NCBI RefSeq assembly: GCF_023746595.1
Contig: NZ_CP080572.1
Location: 1,882,249-1,946,248, forward strand
DNA length: 64,000 nucleotides
Direction of reading: 5' to 3'
Source of the DNA: Thermococcus argininiproducens
GTDB taxonomy: Archaea > Methanobacteriota_B > Thermococci > Thermococcales > Thermococcaceae
Shown: piece after piece, positions 33,545 to 42,468 of the stretch
How positions within the stretch are numbered: the first letter of the stretch is position 1
Layout of the letters: each line of letters opens with the position of its first letter
Translations under genes and position numbers: made by a program
Notes under the pieces: generated by a model
Databases searched by the model: none
The model's input: only the letters and a program-made list of their open reading frames with translations
What the model was told of the DNA's origin: nothing

Positions 33545-34230
33545 TCAATAACCCCCAAGTATTTTTGAATATCCTTAAGATTCTTCTTCCAATCAAGTAT
33601 GGGCCTCCCATGCCCAGGCAGGGCAATATCTACTTCAATCCCCTCTAATTTTTCTAAAGAAGTTACGAGGTCCTTAAAATCCCCTGTTGGCAGATCAGTT
33701 CTACCTACAGAGCCCTTAAATAGAGTATCCCCTGTAAAGAGGAGCTTCTCTTTGGGTTCATATATACAAACGCTACCTGCTGTATGGCCAGGAGTATGAA
33801 AAACAATCAATTCTTTCCTCCCAATTCTTAAGACATCTTTATCTTTAATAAATAGATCCACCCTTTGGGGAGCAAACTTTCTTCCATAAGCATAGGAGAG
33901 TATGACGTAATCATCACCTTTCTCAAGAATTTCTGCTGCAACTTCATGAGCTGCAAAACTCACTTCTAACCCCATTTTTTCAAAAAATTCTTTAAACCTC
34001 CTGTTACCCCCCACATGATCGAAATGTTCATGCGTGCTTAAGATAATAACACGTCTAAGTCCCCTAAGGTAATCTTCACGTTCAAAAACCTCAAAATACT
34101 TGTGCCAGTAAACTCCGGTCCCGGTATCTACTATAAGACCCTCTTCTCCATCACGAAAGAGGTAAATATTTGAATCATATCCCACTCCTCTGAGCATGAC
34201 AGTATTAGGGGGTATCTCTATAGGAATCAT
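33541..34230 (-). CDS. Metallo-beta-lactamase-fold hydrolase (glyoxalase II-like)
   Basis: 229 residues. The dinuclear metal site is complete: STHEHFDHVGG (HxHxDH), HTPGHTAGS, FTGDTLFKGSVGRTD and LPGHGRPI. GSVGRTDLP resembles glyoxalase II/persulfide-dioxygenase relatives. ATG 34230 follows GAGGTGA; the longer frame from 34254 buries that site. Substrate unknown, probably a thioester. Confidence 0.88.
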   Translation of the reverse strand: MIPIEIPPNTVMLRGVGYDSNIYLFRDGEEGLIVDTGTGVYWHKYFEVFEREDYLRGLRRVIILSTHEHFDHVGGNRRFKEFFEKMGLEVSFAAHEVAAEILEKGDDYVILSYAYGRKFAPQRVDLFIKDKDVLRIGRKELIVFHTPGHTAGSVCIYEPKEKLLFTGDTLFKGSVGRTDLPTGDFKDLVTSLEKLEGIEVDIALPGHGRPILDWKKNLKDIQKYLGVIE

Positions 34231-34250
34231 GTTGTTCACCTCAAAAAGGC

Positions 34251-34315
34251 TCAAGGGGGGACCGCATCCTCATCCGAGGACTTGTCCCGTCAGGAGGGAT
34301 GAATCTCTTCATCGC
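34251..34315 (-). ncRNA. Doubtful box C/D-like RNA or structured leader
   Basis: On the minus strand there are box-like words in the right order: GCGATGA (34309-34315), CTGA (34290-34293), CGGATGA (34270-34276) and TTGA (34251-34254), with 15-nt intervals on each side and GGC/GCC flanks. A TATA-like TTTATTTTA lies upstream near 34335-34345. Box D is imperfect and the intervals are longer than in the three good sRNAs here. It could equally be a hairpin-rich leader of the metallo-beta-lactamase gene (GATGAA-GAGA-TTCATC and GGGAC...GTCCC both fold). Confidence 0.3.
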
Positions 34316-34406
34316 CCAAGGATAGTTGATGGAGGATAAAATAAACTTTTCCTCAACCCAAAGTGTTTATAAGTACGAAAATCGCATTTTCACTCAGGTG
34401 ACCAAA

Positions 34407-35459
34407 ATGAAAGCCGAACGGGCAAAAGAGATTTTAGTTGAGTTATTAAAGATCCCCTCACCTTCAGACCATGAAGATCGCCTTGCTTTACACATAATGG
34501 AATTTCTTCATAAACTTGATTATGAAGTTCACATAGAGAGTGACGGAAGAGTAATTGATCTAGTTGTCAATCCCGAAGCTGAGCTCTTCTTTGAAGTCCA
34601 CATGGACACAATAGATATAAGAGCAGAACCCTTTGTGAGAGGAAACATAGTCTATGGTACTGGAGCAAGTGACGTAAAAGGTGGACTTGCCAGTGTACTT
34701 CTCATGCTAGAGAGTCTGAAAAAAGAGAATGGCGAACTAAACGTTGGAGTCGTCTTTGTGAGTGATGAAGAAAAAGGCGGAATGGGCTCAGCATTGTTCA
34801 TGGAACGTTACAAACCAAAGATGGCTATCGTACTTGAGCCTACAGACTTAGAAGTACATGTAGCTCACGCAGGTAACATTGAAGCATATTTCGAAGTAGA
34901 TGGAAAAGAAGCCCATGGTGCCTGCCCAGAGAGCGGAATAAATGCAATCGACCAAGCTTACAAAATGATCGAAGAACTTAAAGCTCTTGAACCCTTTAAT
35001 CAGAAGGGTAAATACTTCGATGCGTACATTGGCCTTCAAGAACTGATATGTGAGAACCCATATTATTTAATCCCCGCTTTATGTAGGGGACGGTTTGAGG
35101 CAAGATTATTACCAGAGCAAGAGGTCGAGGATATTCTAGACCTCATGGAGCCAATACTTGAAGAGTACACTTCCAAATATGAATACACTGAGATATGGGA
35201 TGGATATGAACTTGAAGAGGATGAAGAGATTGTGCAGATAGCTAAAAAGGCCATGGATGCAGTGGGTCTAGATGAATTTGGAGGGATGAGAAGCTGGACA
35301 GATGCCATAAACTTTGTGTACAACGGTACAAGAACTATTGTCTTCGGGCCAGGGAACCTTGATATCTCACACACCAAGCATGAACGTATAGATGTTAGAG
35401 ACGTTGTAAGTGCCAGTGAATTCCTGAAAAAGGTTAATGAGATTTACGGTCAGAGCTGA
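34407..35459 (+). CDS. M20-family deacylase/peptidase (ArgE/DapE/LysK-like)
   Basis: 350 residues. Zinc ligands are visible: EVHMDTID, GTGASDVKGG, VSDEEKGG, VLEPTDLEVHVAH and ISHTKHERID. GKEAHGACPESG belongs to the dimerisation domain. The size and motifs fit acetylornithine deacetylase, succinyl-DAP desuccinylase or LysW-lysine hydrolase, but none of the LysW-pathway genes lie nearby, so a stand-alone amino-acid deacylase is likely. ATG 34407 follows AGGTGA; TATA box GTTTATAAGT is at about 34365-34374. The ATG at 34326 would overrun the promoter. Confidence 0.87.
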   Translation: MKAERAKEILVELLKIPSPSDHEDRLALHIMEFLHKLDYEVHIESDGRVIDLVVNPEAELFFEVHMDTIDIRAEPFVRGNIVYGTGASDVKGGLASVLLMLESLKKENGELNVGVVFVSDEEKGGMGSALFMERYKPKMAIVLEPTDLEVHVAHAGNIEAYFEVDGKEAHGACPESGINAIDQAYKMIEELKALEPFNQKGKYFDAYIGLQELICENPYYLIPALCRGRFEARLLPEQEVEDILDLMEPILEEYTSKYEYTEIWDGYELEEDEEIVQIAKKAMDAVGLDEFGGMRSWTDAINFVYNGTRTIVFGPGNLDISHTKHERIDVRDVVSASEFLKKVNEIYGQS

Positions 35460-35460
35460 C

Positions 35461-35487
35461 TTTTCTTTTGTTCTTTTTGTATTTCAT
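35461..35487 (+). terminator. T-rich candidate terminator after the M20 gene
   Basis: Directly after the stop, three runs of T (TTTTCTTTTGTTCTTTTTG) occur on the coding strand, as in archaeal oligo-U termination. No hairpin is needed in this group. Confidence 0.5.
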
Positions 35488-35585
35488 AGTCTTGCGGGGC
35501 TTGATGAGAGGGCCTTTTGGTCTAGATTTAGAGGACTTCGAAAGGCCTAATAATTATCTTGATAAAGATTATCTTGGTGAAGATA

Positions 35586-35792
35586 ATGTTTACAAAACGA
35601 AGAGAGGAGTTCCGTTTCCTAGAGGAACTGTACCACTCGGGAAGAAAGGAGGTTCTCATACTCTACGGCAGACGGAGGGTGGGAAAAAGCCGATAGATTA
35701 AAGGAACTTTGAGGGTCTTAAAAAACCTGAAGCTCTGGAAGAATATCCCCTTACATGAGAAGAGCGGTGGAGATGTAATTTCTTTTCCCTAA
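35586..35792 (+). pseudogene. Relic of an archaeal ATPase (N-terminal Walker A part joined to a late part)
   Basis: From ATG 35586 the frame reads KRREEFRFLEELYHSG, then LILYGRRRVGKS and a stop at 35694. This is the start of a COG1672/PF01637 archaeal ATPase with its Walker A (GRRRVGKS). The same frame after the stop continues LRVLKNLKLWKNIPLHEKSG, similar to a winged-helix segment found much later in such ATPases. So most of the gene has been deleted. 35488-35585 is repetitive AT-rich DNA (TTATCTTGATAAAGATTATCTT) and 35793-35820 shows nothing. Confidence 0.6.
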
Positions 35793-35820
35793 ACCGACTA
35801 ACCATAAACATCCATAAAAC

Positions 35821-38592
35821 CTAATTCCCTTTGTTCTCCCTTTTATCCACCCAAAAGCGTCTTGTACGTATAAATTCTCTCTCCCGTTCCAACAGAGCAA
35901 CAAGCAATGCTTCCCCTCTATATTGGCTTAAGATTCTTGCTGCTGTATCTGCCCCGACGCCATAGCTCGCCAAAGCTAGAACGGCATCAAACCCATAGGC
36001 CTTTACAAGATCGCTTGCTTTTATTAGCCTCCGATAAGCACTTTCCTCTTCTTTCTCTAGTTTTTCCCTACGTTTAAACTTCTTTAAAGCCGAAATAAAG
36101 AGTTCAGCATCTATTGGATGGGCTACAGCTATCATTAGGGAAGAGCATTTGGGACACTGTAAATCTTTAACTCGGTTTTTTAAACGTGAGACTCTTGTAG
36201 TGCTCCTCCATCCACAATTTGTGCATACTAAAGCTACTTCCGTGTTTAAGAGACGCTCTTTAAAGAGAATTAATATTTCATCCTTTTCCAGTTCCCCACT
36301 TACCAGAAACTCCCCACCAACAGTTAAGTTAAGAGCTGCAAGTGGAGATGGTTCTCTTCCCAGATTTACTTTGATTCTAATTTTACCCTCCTTTAGCGCC
36401 CTTAAGACTGTTTCTGCCTGTTTAATATCTAATTTATCATGGAAAAGTTCATTTAAAGTCTCTTTCTCAATAACTGTACCTTCAAAAAGCCTCTCGACTT
36501 TTCTTATTTTAGCCTCCCTTCTTAGAGTCCCCATTCTTTTTGCCACATTGAGCATTCTCCACCGATAGGCCGTGCTCCCTCTCAATTCTCTAGCTATCAC
36601 AAACTCAAGAACCCTGTGGTCTTGGAGGAGGTAGTTCTTGACTTCATTGGGGTTAAGCTGGAACGGAGTGTGAAGTACTATCGCATGAGCTTGAGCTTTC
36701 ATTGCAAATACTTTGCCATACTTTGCTGTCAAAAATGCCATGAGAAATCTTCCAATACTCTCGTTAACCTGGTTTCCAAAATCAGCATGAATCACAAGGG
36801 CCTTTGGAATGGACTCTATCCCAATGTCCCTATCCGTTCCTAAAGGTTTTTGCTTTTCAAGAAGTGTCCTCACAAATTCAAGCTCTTTTTCATCAAAATC
36901 TACATTTGATATTACTCTTTTAGCAGAGGCAAAATCAAAAAGAAGATCTCTTTTAAGTTTTCCAACTTCAATAGCCACCTCAAACGGCACGGGAATCATC
37001 TCGCCTTCCCAGCTTGGAACTGCACTTTCTAAGCTTTTACTTTCCCTAACTTTAAGAAGCCTACTCTCCTCATCTATCCCCAAAATTATCCAGCTTCTTC
37101 CATGCATGATAAACTCCATCCCTTCTTCAAGATCCATCACAAACTTCTCATCCAGACGACCGACAATCTTACCAGTTTTGACGTCAAAAACCCTGTAACT
37201 GATTTCATCTGGGATTGTGGAAAGATTCTCATAATAGTACTGATATGCCCCTCTTCTCAGGTATAATAGTCCGCTCTCCTCATCATAACCTACTAACCTA
37301 GCATCATTTAACATGTTTAGAACTGCACCATAGTCGTCCCAGCTTAGGTTTCTATAAGAGTACGCCCTTTTAGCTATTTCAAATGGGACTTCTCTTGGGA
37401 GTTTTTTGTGTTCTATTAGAAGCCCAACTATGAAATGGGCCAGAACATCTAGAGCATTTTCATATGGTCTCACGGCTTCAAGCTTACCTTCCAAGGCCCT
37501 TTTAGCAATTATCAAACTCTCTAAATAGTCTTCCATATTTGTTGTGATGATATAACCTTCGCTTATCTCTCCTACCCTATGTTTTGATCTCCCAATCCGT
37601 TGGACAAGTCTATTTACCTGTCTTGGACTCATGTACTGGATTACAACATCCACATCTCCTATATCTATTCCAAGCTCCATTGAGGATGTACACACAAGGG
37701 CCTTTACTTTCCCCTCTTTAAGAGCTCTTTCAGCTTGAATTCTAGCCTCTTTTGAGAGACTCCCATGATGAACCTCAACTGGCTTTCCCCAAGCCTTAAG
37801 TCTATGAGCTAAAATTTCAGCAAACTGCCTTGTGTTTGTAAAAATCAGGGCTCTTTCATATTTCTCTATTATTTCCCAGAGAACCCCCAACCTAGTAGCA
37901 ACCTCTAATGGGATGCTCAACTCCTTAGAAAGCTCAAAGTCCTTTTCATCTGGTTGTGGAAACAAAACCTTAACTTTGTACGCCTTAGCTATCAGTGGCT
38001 TCACGACAGTATCAGCCTTAAGCCATGTTTTGATTTCTTCCTCATTCCCCACAGTCGCAGAAAGTCCAATTCTCTGGAAATCAGCTATTTCTGCCAATCT
38101 TTCAAGAGCTAGGCTAAGTTGTATTCCTCTTTTATTATCAACAAGCTCTACTATTTCATCAACAATCACAAACTTGACATTGGATAGAGCTTTACGAAGA
38201 GACTTCATTGTAAGAATAACTCCAAGAGTTTCAGGAGTTATTATCAACATATGAGGAGGCTTTTTAACTTGTTTAGATTTTCTATAGGCAGAAGTGTCCC
38301 CATGTCTAACCTCTACATCCAAATTGAGTTTTTCTCCCCACCAGACTAACCTGTCAAGTAAATCTCTGTTAAGGGCCTTTAACGGCGCTATATAGAGAAC
38401 AGAAATTGGTTTCAGACCTTCTTCAAGGATTGCATTAAAAACCGGCAATACTGCAGCCTCGGTCTTTCCACTACCAGTAGGAGCAACTATTAAAACACTC
38501 TTTCCAGAGCTAACTTCTTCAAAAGCATTCATTTGGAGTTCATTAAGCTTCCCAAATCTCTCTTTTATTGCTCGTTTTAAAAGAAAGTGCAT
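35821..38592 (-). CDS. Lhr-type superfamily 2 ATP-dependent helicase
   Basis: 923 residues. Motifs: Q-like ELQMNAF, Walker A APTGSGKTEAA, Ia YIAPLKALNRD, VRHGDTSAY, TPETL, Walker B VIVDEIVEL (DEIV where DEVH/DEIH is usual), SAT as LSATVG, IV LIFTNTR, V GIDIGDVDVVIQY and VI QRIGRSKHR. Then follow the winged-helix and Lhr core domains and a C-terminal zinc finger (CTNCGW ... CPKC) plus a HhH-like end. Lhr helicases unwind 3'-5' at forks or RNA:DNA hybrids in repair. It stands alone with no partner. Confidence 0.92.
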   Translation of the reverse strand: MHFLLKRAIKERFGKLNELQMNAFEEVSSGKSVLIVAPTGSGKTEAAVLPVFNAILEEGLKPISVLYIAPLKALNRDLLDRLVWWGEKLNLDVEVRHGDTSAYRKSKQVKKPPHMLIITPETLGVILTMKSLRKALSNVKFVIVDEIVELVDNKRGIQLSLALERLAEIADFQRIGLSATVGNEEEIKTWLKADTVVKPLIAKAYKVKVLFPQPDEKDFELSKELSIPLEVATRLGVLWEIIEKYERALIFTNTRQFAEILAHRLKAWGKPVEVHHGSLSKEARIQAERALKEGKVKALVCTSSMELGIDIGDVDVVIQYMSPRQVNRLVQRIGRSKHRVGEISEGYIITTNMEDYLESLIIAKRALEGKLEAVRPYENALDVLAHFIVGLLIEHKKLPREVPFEIAKRAYSYRNLSWDDYGAVLNMLNDARLVGYDEESGLLYLRRGAYQYYYENLSTIPDEISYRVFDVKTGKIVGRLDEKFVMDLEEGMEFIMHGRSWIILGIDEESRLLKVRESKSLESAVPSWEGEMIPVPFEVAIEVGKLKRDLLFDFASAKRVISNVDFDEKELEFVRTLLEKQKPLGTDRDIGIESIPKALVIHADFGNQVNESIGRFLMAFLTAKYGKVFAMKAQAHAIVLHTPFQLNPNEVKNYLLQDHRVLEFVIARELRGSTAYRWRMLNVAKRMGTLRREAKIRKVERLFEGTVIEKETLNELFHDKLDIKQAETVLRALKEGKIRIKVNLGREPSPLAALNLTVGGEFLVSGELEKDEILILFKERLLNTEVALVCTNCGWRSTTRVSRLKNRVKDLQCPKCSSLMIAVAHPIDAELFISALKKFKRREKLEKEEESAYRRLIKASDLVKAYGFDAVLALASYGVGADTAARILSQYRGEALLVALLEREREFIRTRRFWVDKRENKGN

Positions 38593-38621
38593 GATAAAAA
38601 AAGTGAAAGAGGGTTTAAAAA

Positions 38622-39764
38622 CTACTCGGCATAATACGCCTTTCTGTAGAGCTCTTTGATGTCATCCACACTTGGTTCAACAGGGTTAAAAGTGACTAAA
38701 GGATCAGCATAGGCCATATCCGTCATTTCAGCAAGTTTCAGAAGGAATATATCCTCATTCACTATGTCACTCAGCTTTGGAACCCCAAGCATTTCATTGA
38801 ATTCCTTCATGACTTCAACAAGCTCTTCAGCTGTGTTAAATCCAACCTCTTTAGCTATCTCGGTATACTTTCTCCTTGCATATTCACTTTTCATGTTGAA
38901 TTCAATTACATATGGCAGGAAAATCGCATTAAGTAAACCATGTGGAGCTATCCAAGCAGCTTTATGACTCATGCTATGACATATACCCAGACGAGCATTT
39001 AAAAACGCTATTCCAGCCATTGTTGCTGCATAATGTATCTTTTCTCTAGCTTTTTCATCTCCTTTAACTGACAGCGGAAGCCACTTAAAAACAGTCTTTA
39101 TGGCTCTTATCGCCATGGCATCACTGAATGGAGTTGCTACTTTGGTAGTATATGCCTCAATTCCATGAACTAAAACATCCAGACCTGAATTCCTTGCCAC
39201 TTCCTCTGGCATTGTTCTTGGTAGCCGTGGATCAAGAATTGCATATTCTGGAGCAATCTCGTAGGAGACAAGGTTGTATTTTACTCCGTCTTTTCTTAGC
39301 ACACTCGCGGCAGAAACTTCGCTTCCAGCCCCACTTGTAGAAGGTATTGCCACTAATGGAGTTTTAAGTTTTGGTATAACCTTTACAGGCTTTGTAAACC
39401 TACTAAAAAATGCTACCTCTTCAAAACTAACTTCTGGTGCATCATAAAAGACCTTTACGGCCTTTGTGATATCTATTACACTTCCCCCTCCAAGAGCTAT
39501 GAGCAAATCTGGAGAAAAAGCCCTAACCCTCGGAATTAACTCTTCAACATCTTCATAATCAGGCTCAGCAGGCAATCCTTCTATGGCATCTACCTCGGCT
39601 CCAGCTTCCTCTACATAGTCCATAACCTCATTAAGGAATCCGTGGATTCGCATGGATTTGCTCGAAAGTATCATAACCTTCTCATAATTTCTCGCAATAC
39701 TCTGAACATATCGAAGACTATCTTCCCCAATTATTATCCTTGTTTTTAAGCCAAAGAACTTCAT
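38622..39764 (-). CDS. Iron-containing (group III) alcohol dehydrogenase
   Basis: 380 residues. The NAD(P) loop GGGSVIDITKAV, PSTSGAGSEVS, and the metal site in NSGLDVLVHGIEAY and CHSMSHKAAWIAPHGLLNAI (His residues) are all present. It reduces aldehydes to alcohols, or oxidises alcohols, with NAD(P)H. It removes reducing power from amino-acid and sugar fermentation. The ATG has only a weak upstream site (GGTGAGGGGAT). It is a separate unit between the helicase and mtnA. Confidence 0.9.
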   Translation of the reverse strand: MKFFGLKTRIIIGEDSLRYVQSIARNYEKVMILSSKSMRIHGFLNEVMDYVEEAGAEVDAIEGLPAEPDYEDVEELIPRVRAFSPDLLIALGGGSVIDITKAVKVFYDAPEVSFEEVAFFSRFTKPVKVIPKLKTPLVAIPSTSGAGSEVSAASVLRKDGVKYNLVSYEIAPEYAILDPRLPRTMPEEVARNSGLDVLVHGIEAYTTKVATPFSDAMAIRAIKTVFKWLPLSVKGDEKAREKIHYAATMAGIAFLNARLGICHSMSHKAAWIAPHGLLNAIFLPYVIEFNMKSEYARRKYTEIAKEVGFNTAEELVEVMKEFNEMLGVPKLSDIVNEDIFLLKLAEMTDMAYADPLVTFNPVEPSVDDIKELYRKAYYAE

Positions 39765-39791
39765 ATCCCCTCACCATGGAAAATTAAAACG

Positions 39792-40856
39792 TTATTCAAA
39801 GAGTTTCTTTAAATTTCTCTCGAAAGGAGGATAGACCACCCCTTTGTCAGTGATTATTGCTGTGAGGTATTTGTGCGGAGTTACGTCAAAGGCCGGATTG
39901 TAAACATCGACATCTGGAGCTATTTTACATCCCCCGCATGTTAAGACTTCCTCCTTTGGTCTCTCTTCAATTGGGATTTCTTTACCACTCTTAAGACTCA
40001 TGTCTATTGTTGACAACGGTGCAATCGTGAAAAAGGGTATGTTGTGCTCTTTTGCAAGTACTGCTAAAGAGTAAGTCCCAATCTTATTGGCAAAATCACC
40101 ATTTGCCACAATTCTATCTGCCCCAACAATTATTGCATCTACTCTTCCCTGTTGCATTACAAAACCGGCCATATTGTCACTTATCAGTTTCAATGAAATC
40201 CCATCATAATGATACTCCCAAGCTGAAAGTCTGGCTCCCTGGAGAACTGGCCTTGTCTCATCCACCCATAAAAGCCTCAATTTACCTTCTCTGTGCATTA
40301 CTCTCAAAGCTGCTCCTACTGTACCGAGATGCACTGTTGCTAAACTTCCAGCGTTACAGTGAGTTAAAATGTTTCCTTCAGGAAGAATTTCAGCCCCATA
40401 GTGGCCCATTCTGAGGTTTGCTTCTACGTCCTCATCTGCTATTTTATGTGCTTCTTCAACAATCAGGCTTTTTATTTTATCAAGGCTCTCCTCTCTGTGT
40501 TCTTCCACAATATCCTTAATTCTATTAAGAGCCCAGAAAAGATTTACAGCTGTTGGCCGTGTATTCTTTAAAACTTCAAAAGCTCTGTAGAACTCATCTA
40601 AAAACTTCTCTTTATTTTCCATTTTACTCTTTTCAGCAAGCAGTGCAAGTCCATAAGCAGCAGTTGCACCTATAGCCGGAGCGCCCCTAACCTGTAGAGT
40701 TTTTATTGCTCTAGCCACCTCTTCAACAGTCTCCAATGATATTACTTTAAACTCTTTTGGAAGCAAGAGCTGATCGATTATATGAACCTTCCCCTCTCTA
40801 AATTCCACGCTTCTAGGAAGTCTCGTCAATTCCTCAGGTTTATACTTTATTTTCAT
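39792..40856 (-). CDS. mtnA: Methylthioribose-1-phosphate isomerase (eIF2B-like family)
   Basis: 354 residues. MtnA signatures: QVRGAPAIGATAAYGLAL, ILTHCNAGSLATVHLGT with the catalytic Cys, and VGADRIVANGDFANKIGT with the catalytic Asp. It converts methylthioribose-1-phosphate to methylthioribulose-1-phosphate, the step after MtnP (10717-11520). Archaeal ribose-1,5-bisphosphate isomerases belong to the same superfamily but lack the RGAPAIG pattern. ATG 40856 follows GGTGGTGG. Confidence 0.9.
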   Translation of the reverse strand: MKIKYKPEELTRLPRSVEFREGKVHIIDQLLLPKEFKVISLETVEEVARAIKTLQVRGAPAIGATAAYGLALLAEKSKMENKEKFLDEFYRAFEVLKNTRPTAVNLFWALNRIKDIVEEHREESLDKIKSLIVEEAHKIADEDVEANLRMGHYGAEILPEGNILTHCNAGSLATVHLGTVGAALRVMHREGKLRLLWVDETRPVLQGARLSAWEYHYDGISLKLISDNMAGFVMQQGRVDAIIVGADRIVANGDFANKIGTYSLAVLAKEHNIPFFTIAPLSTIDMSLKSGKEIPIEERPKEEVLTCGGCKIAPDVDVYNPAFDVTPHKYLTAIITDKGVVYPPFERNLKKLFE

Positions 40857-40918
40857 TCCAACCACCACCATCCTTTCTTCACTGAATGATTTAAAGTTTG
40901 CTTTTACATTTTTCTTTT

Positions 40919-40957
40919 GAAAGCCTCGTCCTTTAGGGCGGGGAGGAGGTCAGTCAA
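40919..40957 (+). mobile_element. Solo IS605-type right-end hairpin
   Basis: AAGCCTCGTCC-TTTA-GGGCGGGG followed by AGGAGGTCAGTCAAC is the conserved terminal hairpin and tail of IS200/IS605 right ends. The sequence upstream is the mtnA promoter region and has no tnpB remains. It is a scar of a lost element. Confidence 0.6.
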
Positions 40958-41199
40958 CAAGTTTTTAGCCCCAATACTGTTTCATTGTCTAAACTAAAAG
41001 ATTAAGTGTAGGATTCTCATAAAGGGGTCTTATAACCCTCTTTAAACATTCGTAAACACTTAAAAACGGTATTTAACGATGAGGTACTCAAACTCCTTTA
41101 AAATAGATTATTTTTGAACAAACAAAAACTAAACAAAACGATTTCACGAAAAAAGCTTAAATAGATGTTTTTACTTAATAATAAGTGAGGTGATATAAC
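40958..41199. other. AT-rich gap with the promoter of the CWB2 gene
   Basis: No gene is visible. CACGAAAAAAGCTTAAATAG (41146-41164) is a good BRE/TATA promoter for the secreted protein at 41200. A short imperfect hairpin (AAAGGGGTCTTATAACCCTCTTT, about 41021-41043) lies in the middle. Otherwise I see nothing. Confidence 0.45.
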
Positions 41200-42375
41200 A
41201 TGGTGGCGAAAAAAGTATTTGCTGGACTGTTTGGAATCTTCCTTTTGCTAAGCATAGTACCCACCACTACCGCAACTGAAGAAAGTGACCTCACTCTTGT
41301 AATACTCGTAAGTAATAATGAAGCTGACCTAACACTCGCACAAAAGTTAGGAGAGAGCATGAACCTCACAATATTCATAACATCGTGGGGAGTGTACGAC
41401 CCAAACCTAACAGCGGAAATAATGAGCGCTGCCCCAGATAAGGTCTTAATCATAGGTGGCCCGGCGGCTGTGCCCAAGGACTATGAGGAAGATTTAGACG
41501 ATATGGGAATAGAGTGGGCAAGAATATGGGGAAATGACAGATATGAGACAAATATTAAAGTGCTAGAGTATGTTTTGGAAAACTATCCAGAGATTCTAGA
41601 TAACGTTAAGATCATCATTGCTCACGGCCGAGACATAGGCGCCTTCAAGAAAATTAAGGTCGAAAAGGCTTTTCCTGTGTATATAGACACTAACAAGACT
41701 GAGAACCAAACTCAGATACTCGCCATGATCAAGGTAACTCATATTGTAATAATAAAAACCCCATTTTCAGAAAATGTGACGGAAATGATGGAAAAAAGAA
41801 TAAGGAAAGAGCTGAAAGTCAACGTAACCAAAGAGGAAGCCAACATAACAGCTGAAATGGCATGGGAGGCCATAGAAATTGCTGAGAACAAAACATTACT
41901 TGCTAAGGAGCTATTGGAAAACGAGAATGTGAAAGTTCCAGCTGCAGAGAGACTTCTACTCCTTGCCGAGAAGGAACTTGAAAATGCTAAAGAAGCATAT
42001 GGCGAAGGAAAATACGGAAAAGCCTATGGCCAGGCAATAGCAGCCAAAGCACATGCAGAAGCAGTGATTAGAATGGCAGGTGAAAAACGAGAAATCATGC
42101 TCAAGACAAACCAAACCCTTAGAATCGAAATCAGAATAGAGAAACTCGAAAGAATCATGACAAAATTCGAGAAAATAGGACTTAACATGACAGAAGAAAG
42201 AACACTACTTGAGGAACTCAAGAATGCCTTCAAAGAAGGCGAGTACGAACGAGCGGAAGAGTTAATTAACCAGTTGAGAGATATGATAAAAGAAAAGTTC
42301 CACACAGAGAAAGCAATGATAAGAGAAAAATGGAAAGAGAGAGAAAAGAATAAGCACAGACACGACAAGGGTTAA
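41200..42375 (+). CDS. Secreted protein with a CWB2-like domain and coiled-coil tail
   Basis: 391 residues. Residues 1-25 are a signal peptide (KKVFAGLFGIFLLLSIVP, cleavage near TTTATEE). Residues about 28-120 look like a cell-wall-binding type 2 domain: LVILVSNNEADLTLAQKL, APDKVLIIGGPAAVPKDYEE, ARIWGNDRYETNIKVLEY. The rest is a highly charged helical region with repeated helix-hairpin units (AERLLLLAEKELENAKEAYGE, LLEELKNAFKEGEYERAEEL) ending in a basic KEREKNKHRHDKG. It has several NxT sequons. It probably sits on the S-layer. GAGGTGAT precedes the ATG. Archaeal function unknown. Confidence 0.8.
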   Translation: MVAKKVFAGLFGIFLLLSIVPTTTATEESDLTLVILVSNNEADLTLAQKLGESMNLTIFITSWGVYDPNLTAEIMSAAPDKVLIIGGPAAVPKDYEEDLDDMGIEWARIWGNDRYETNIKVLEYVLENYPEILDNVKIIIAHGRDIGAFKKIKVEKAFPVYIDTNKTENQTQILAMIKVTHIVIIKTPFSENVTEMMEKRIRKELKVNVTKEEANITAEMAWEAIEIAENKTLLAKELLENENVKVPAAERLLLLAEKELENAKEAYGEGKYGKAYGQAIAAKAHAEAVIRMAGEKREIMLKTNQTLRIEIRIEKLERIMTKFEKIGLNMTEERTLLEELKNAFKEGEYERAEELINQLRDMIKEKFHTEKAMIREKWKEREKNKHRHDKG

Positions 42376-42468
42376 ATAGATAAAAACAAACTGAACAATC
42401 CCTGCTTCATTATTTATTTTTCGACAAATTATTAAATCCTCTTTTCTTTATACTCTTTCGGTGAGAAT

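Noticed and set aside
34260..34320. The hairpins before the M20 gene as a metabolite riboswitch
   Set aside because: No match to a riboswitch core I know; the M20 promoter at about 34365 lies downstream, so the region would not be in that mRNA.
35468..35701. A 77-codon plus-strand frame after the M20 gene
   Set aside because: A different frame of the same DNA encodes the clear ATPase Walker A relic; the composition of this frame is unprotein-like.
36149..36568. Long frames antisense to the helicase and other large genes
   Set aside because: They shadow well-supported genes, are Ser/Leu-rich as expected from antisense of Lys/Glu-rich proteins, and have no ribosome binding sites.
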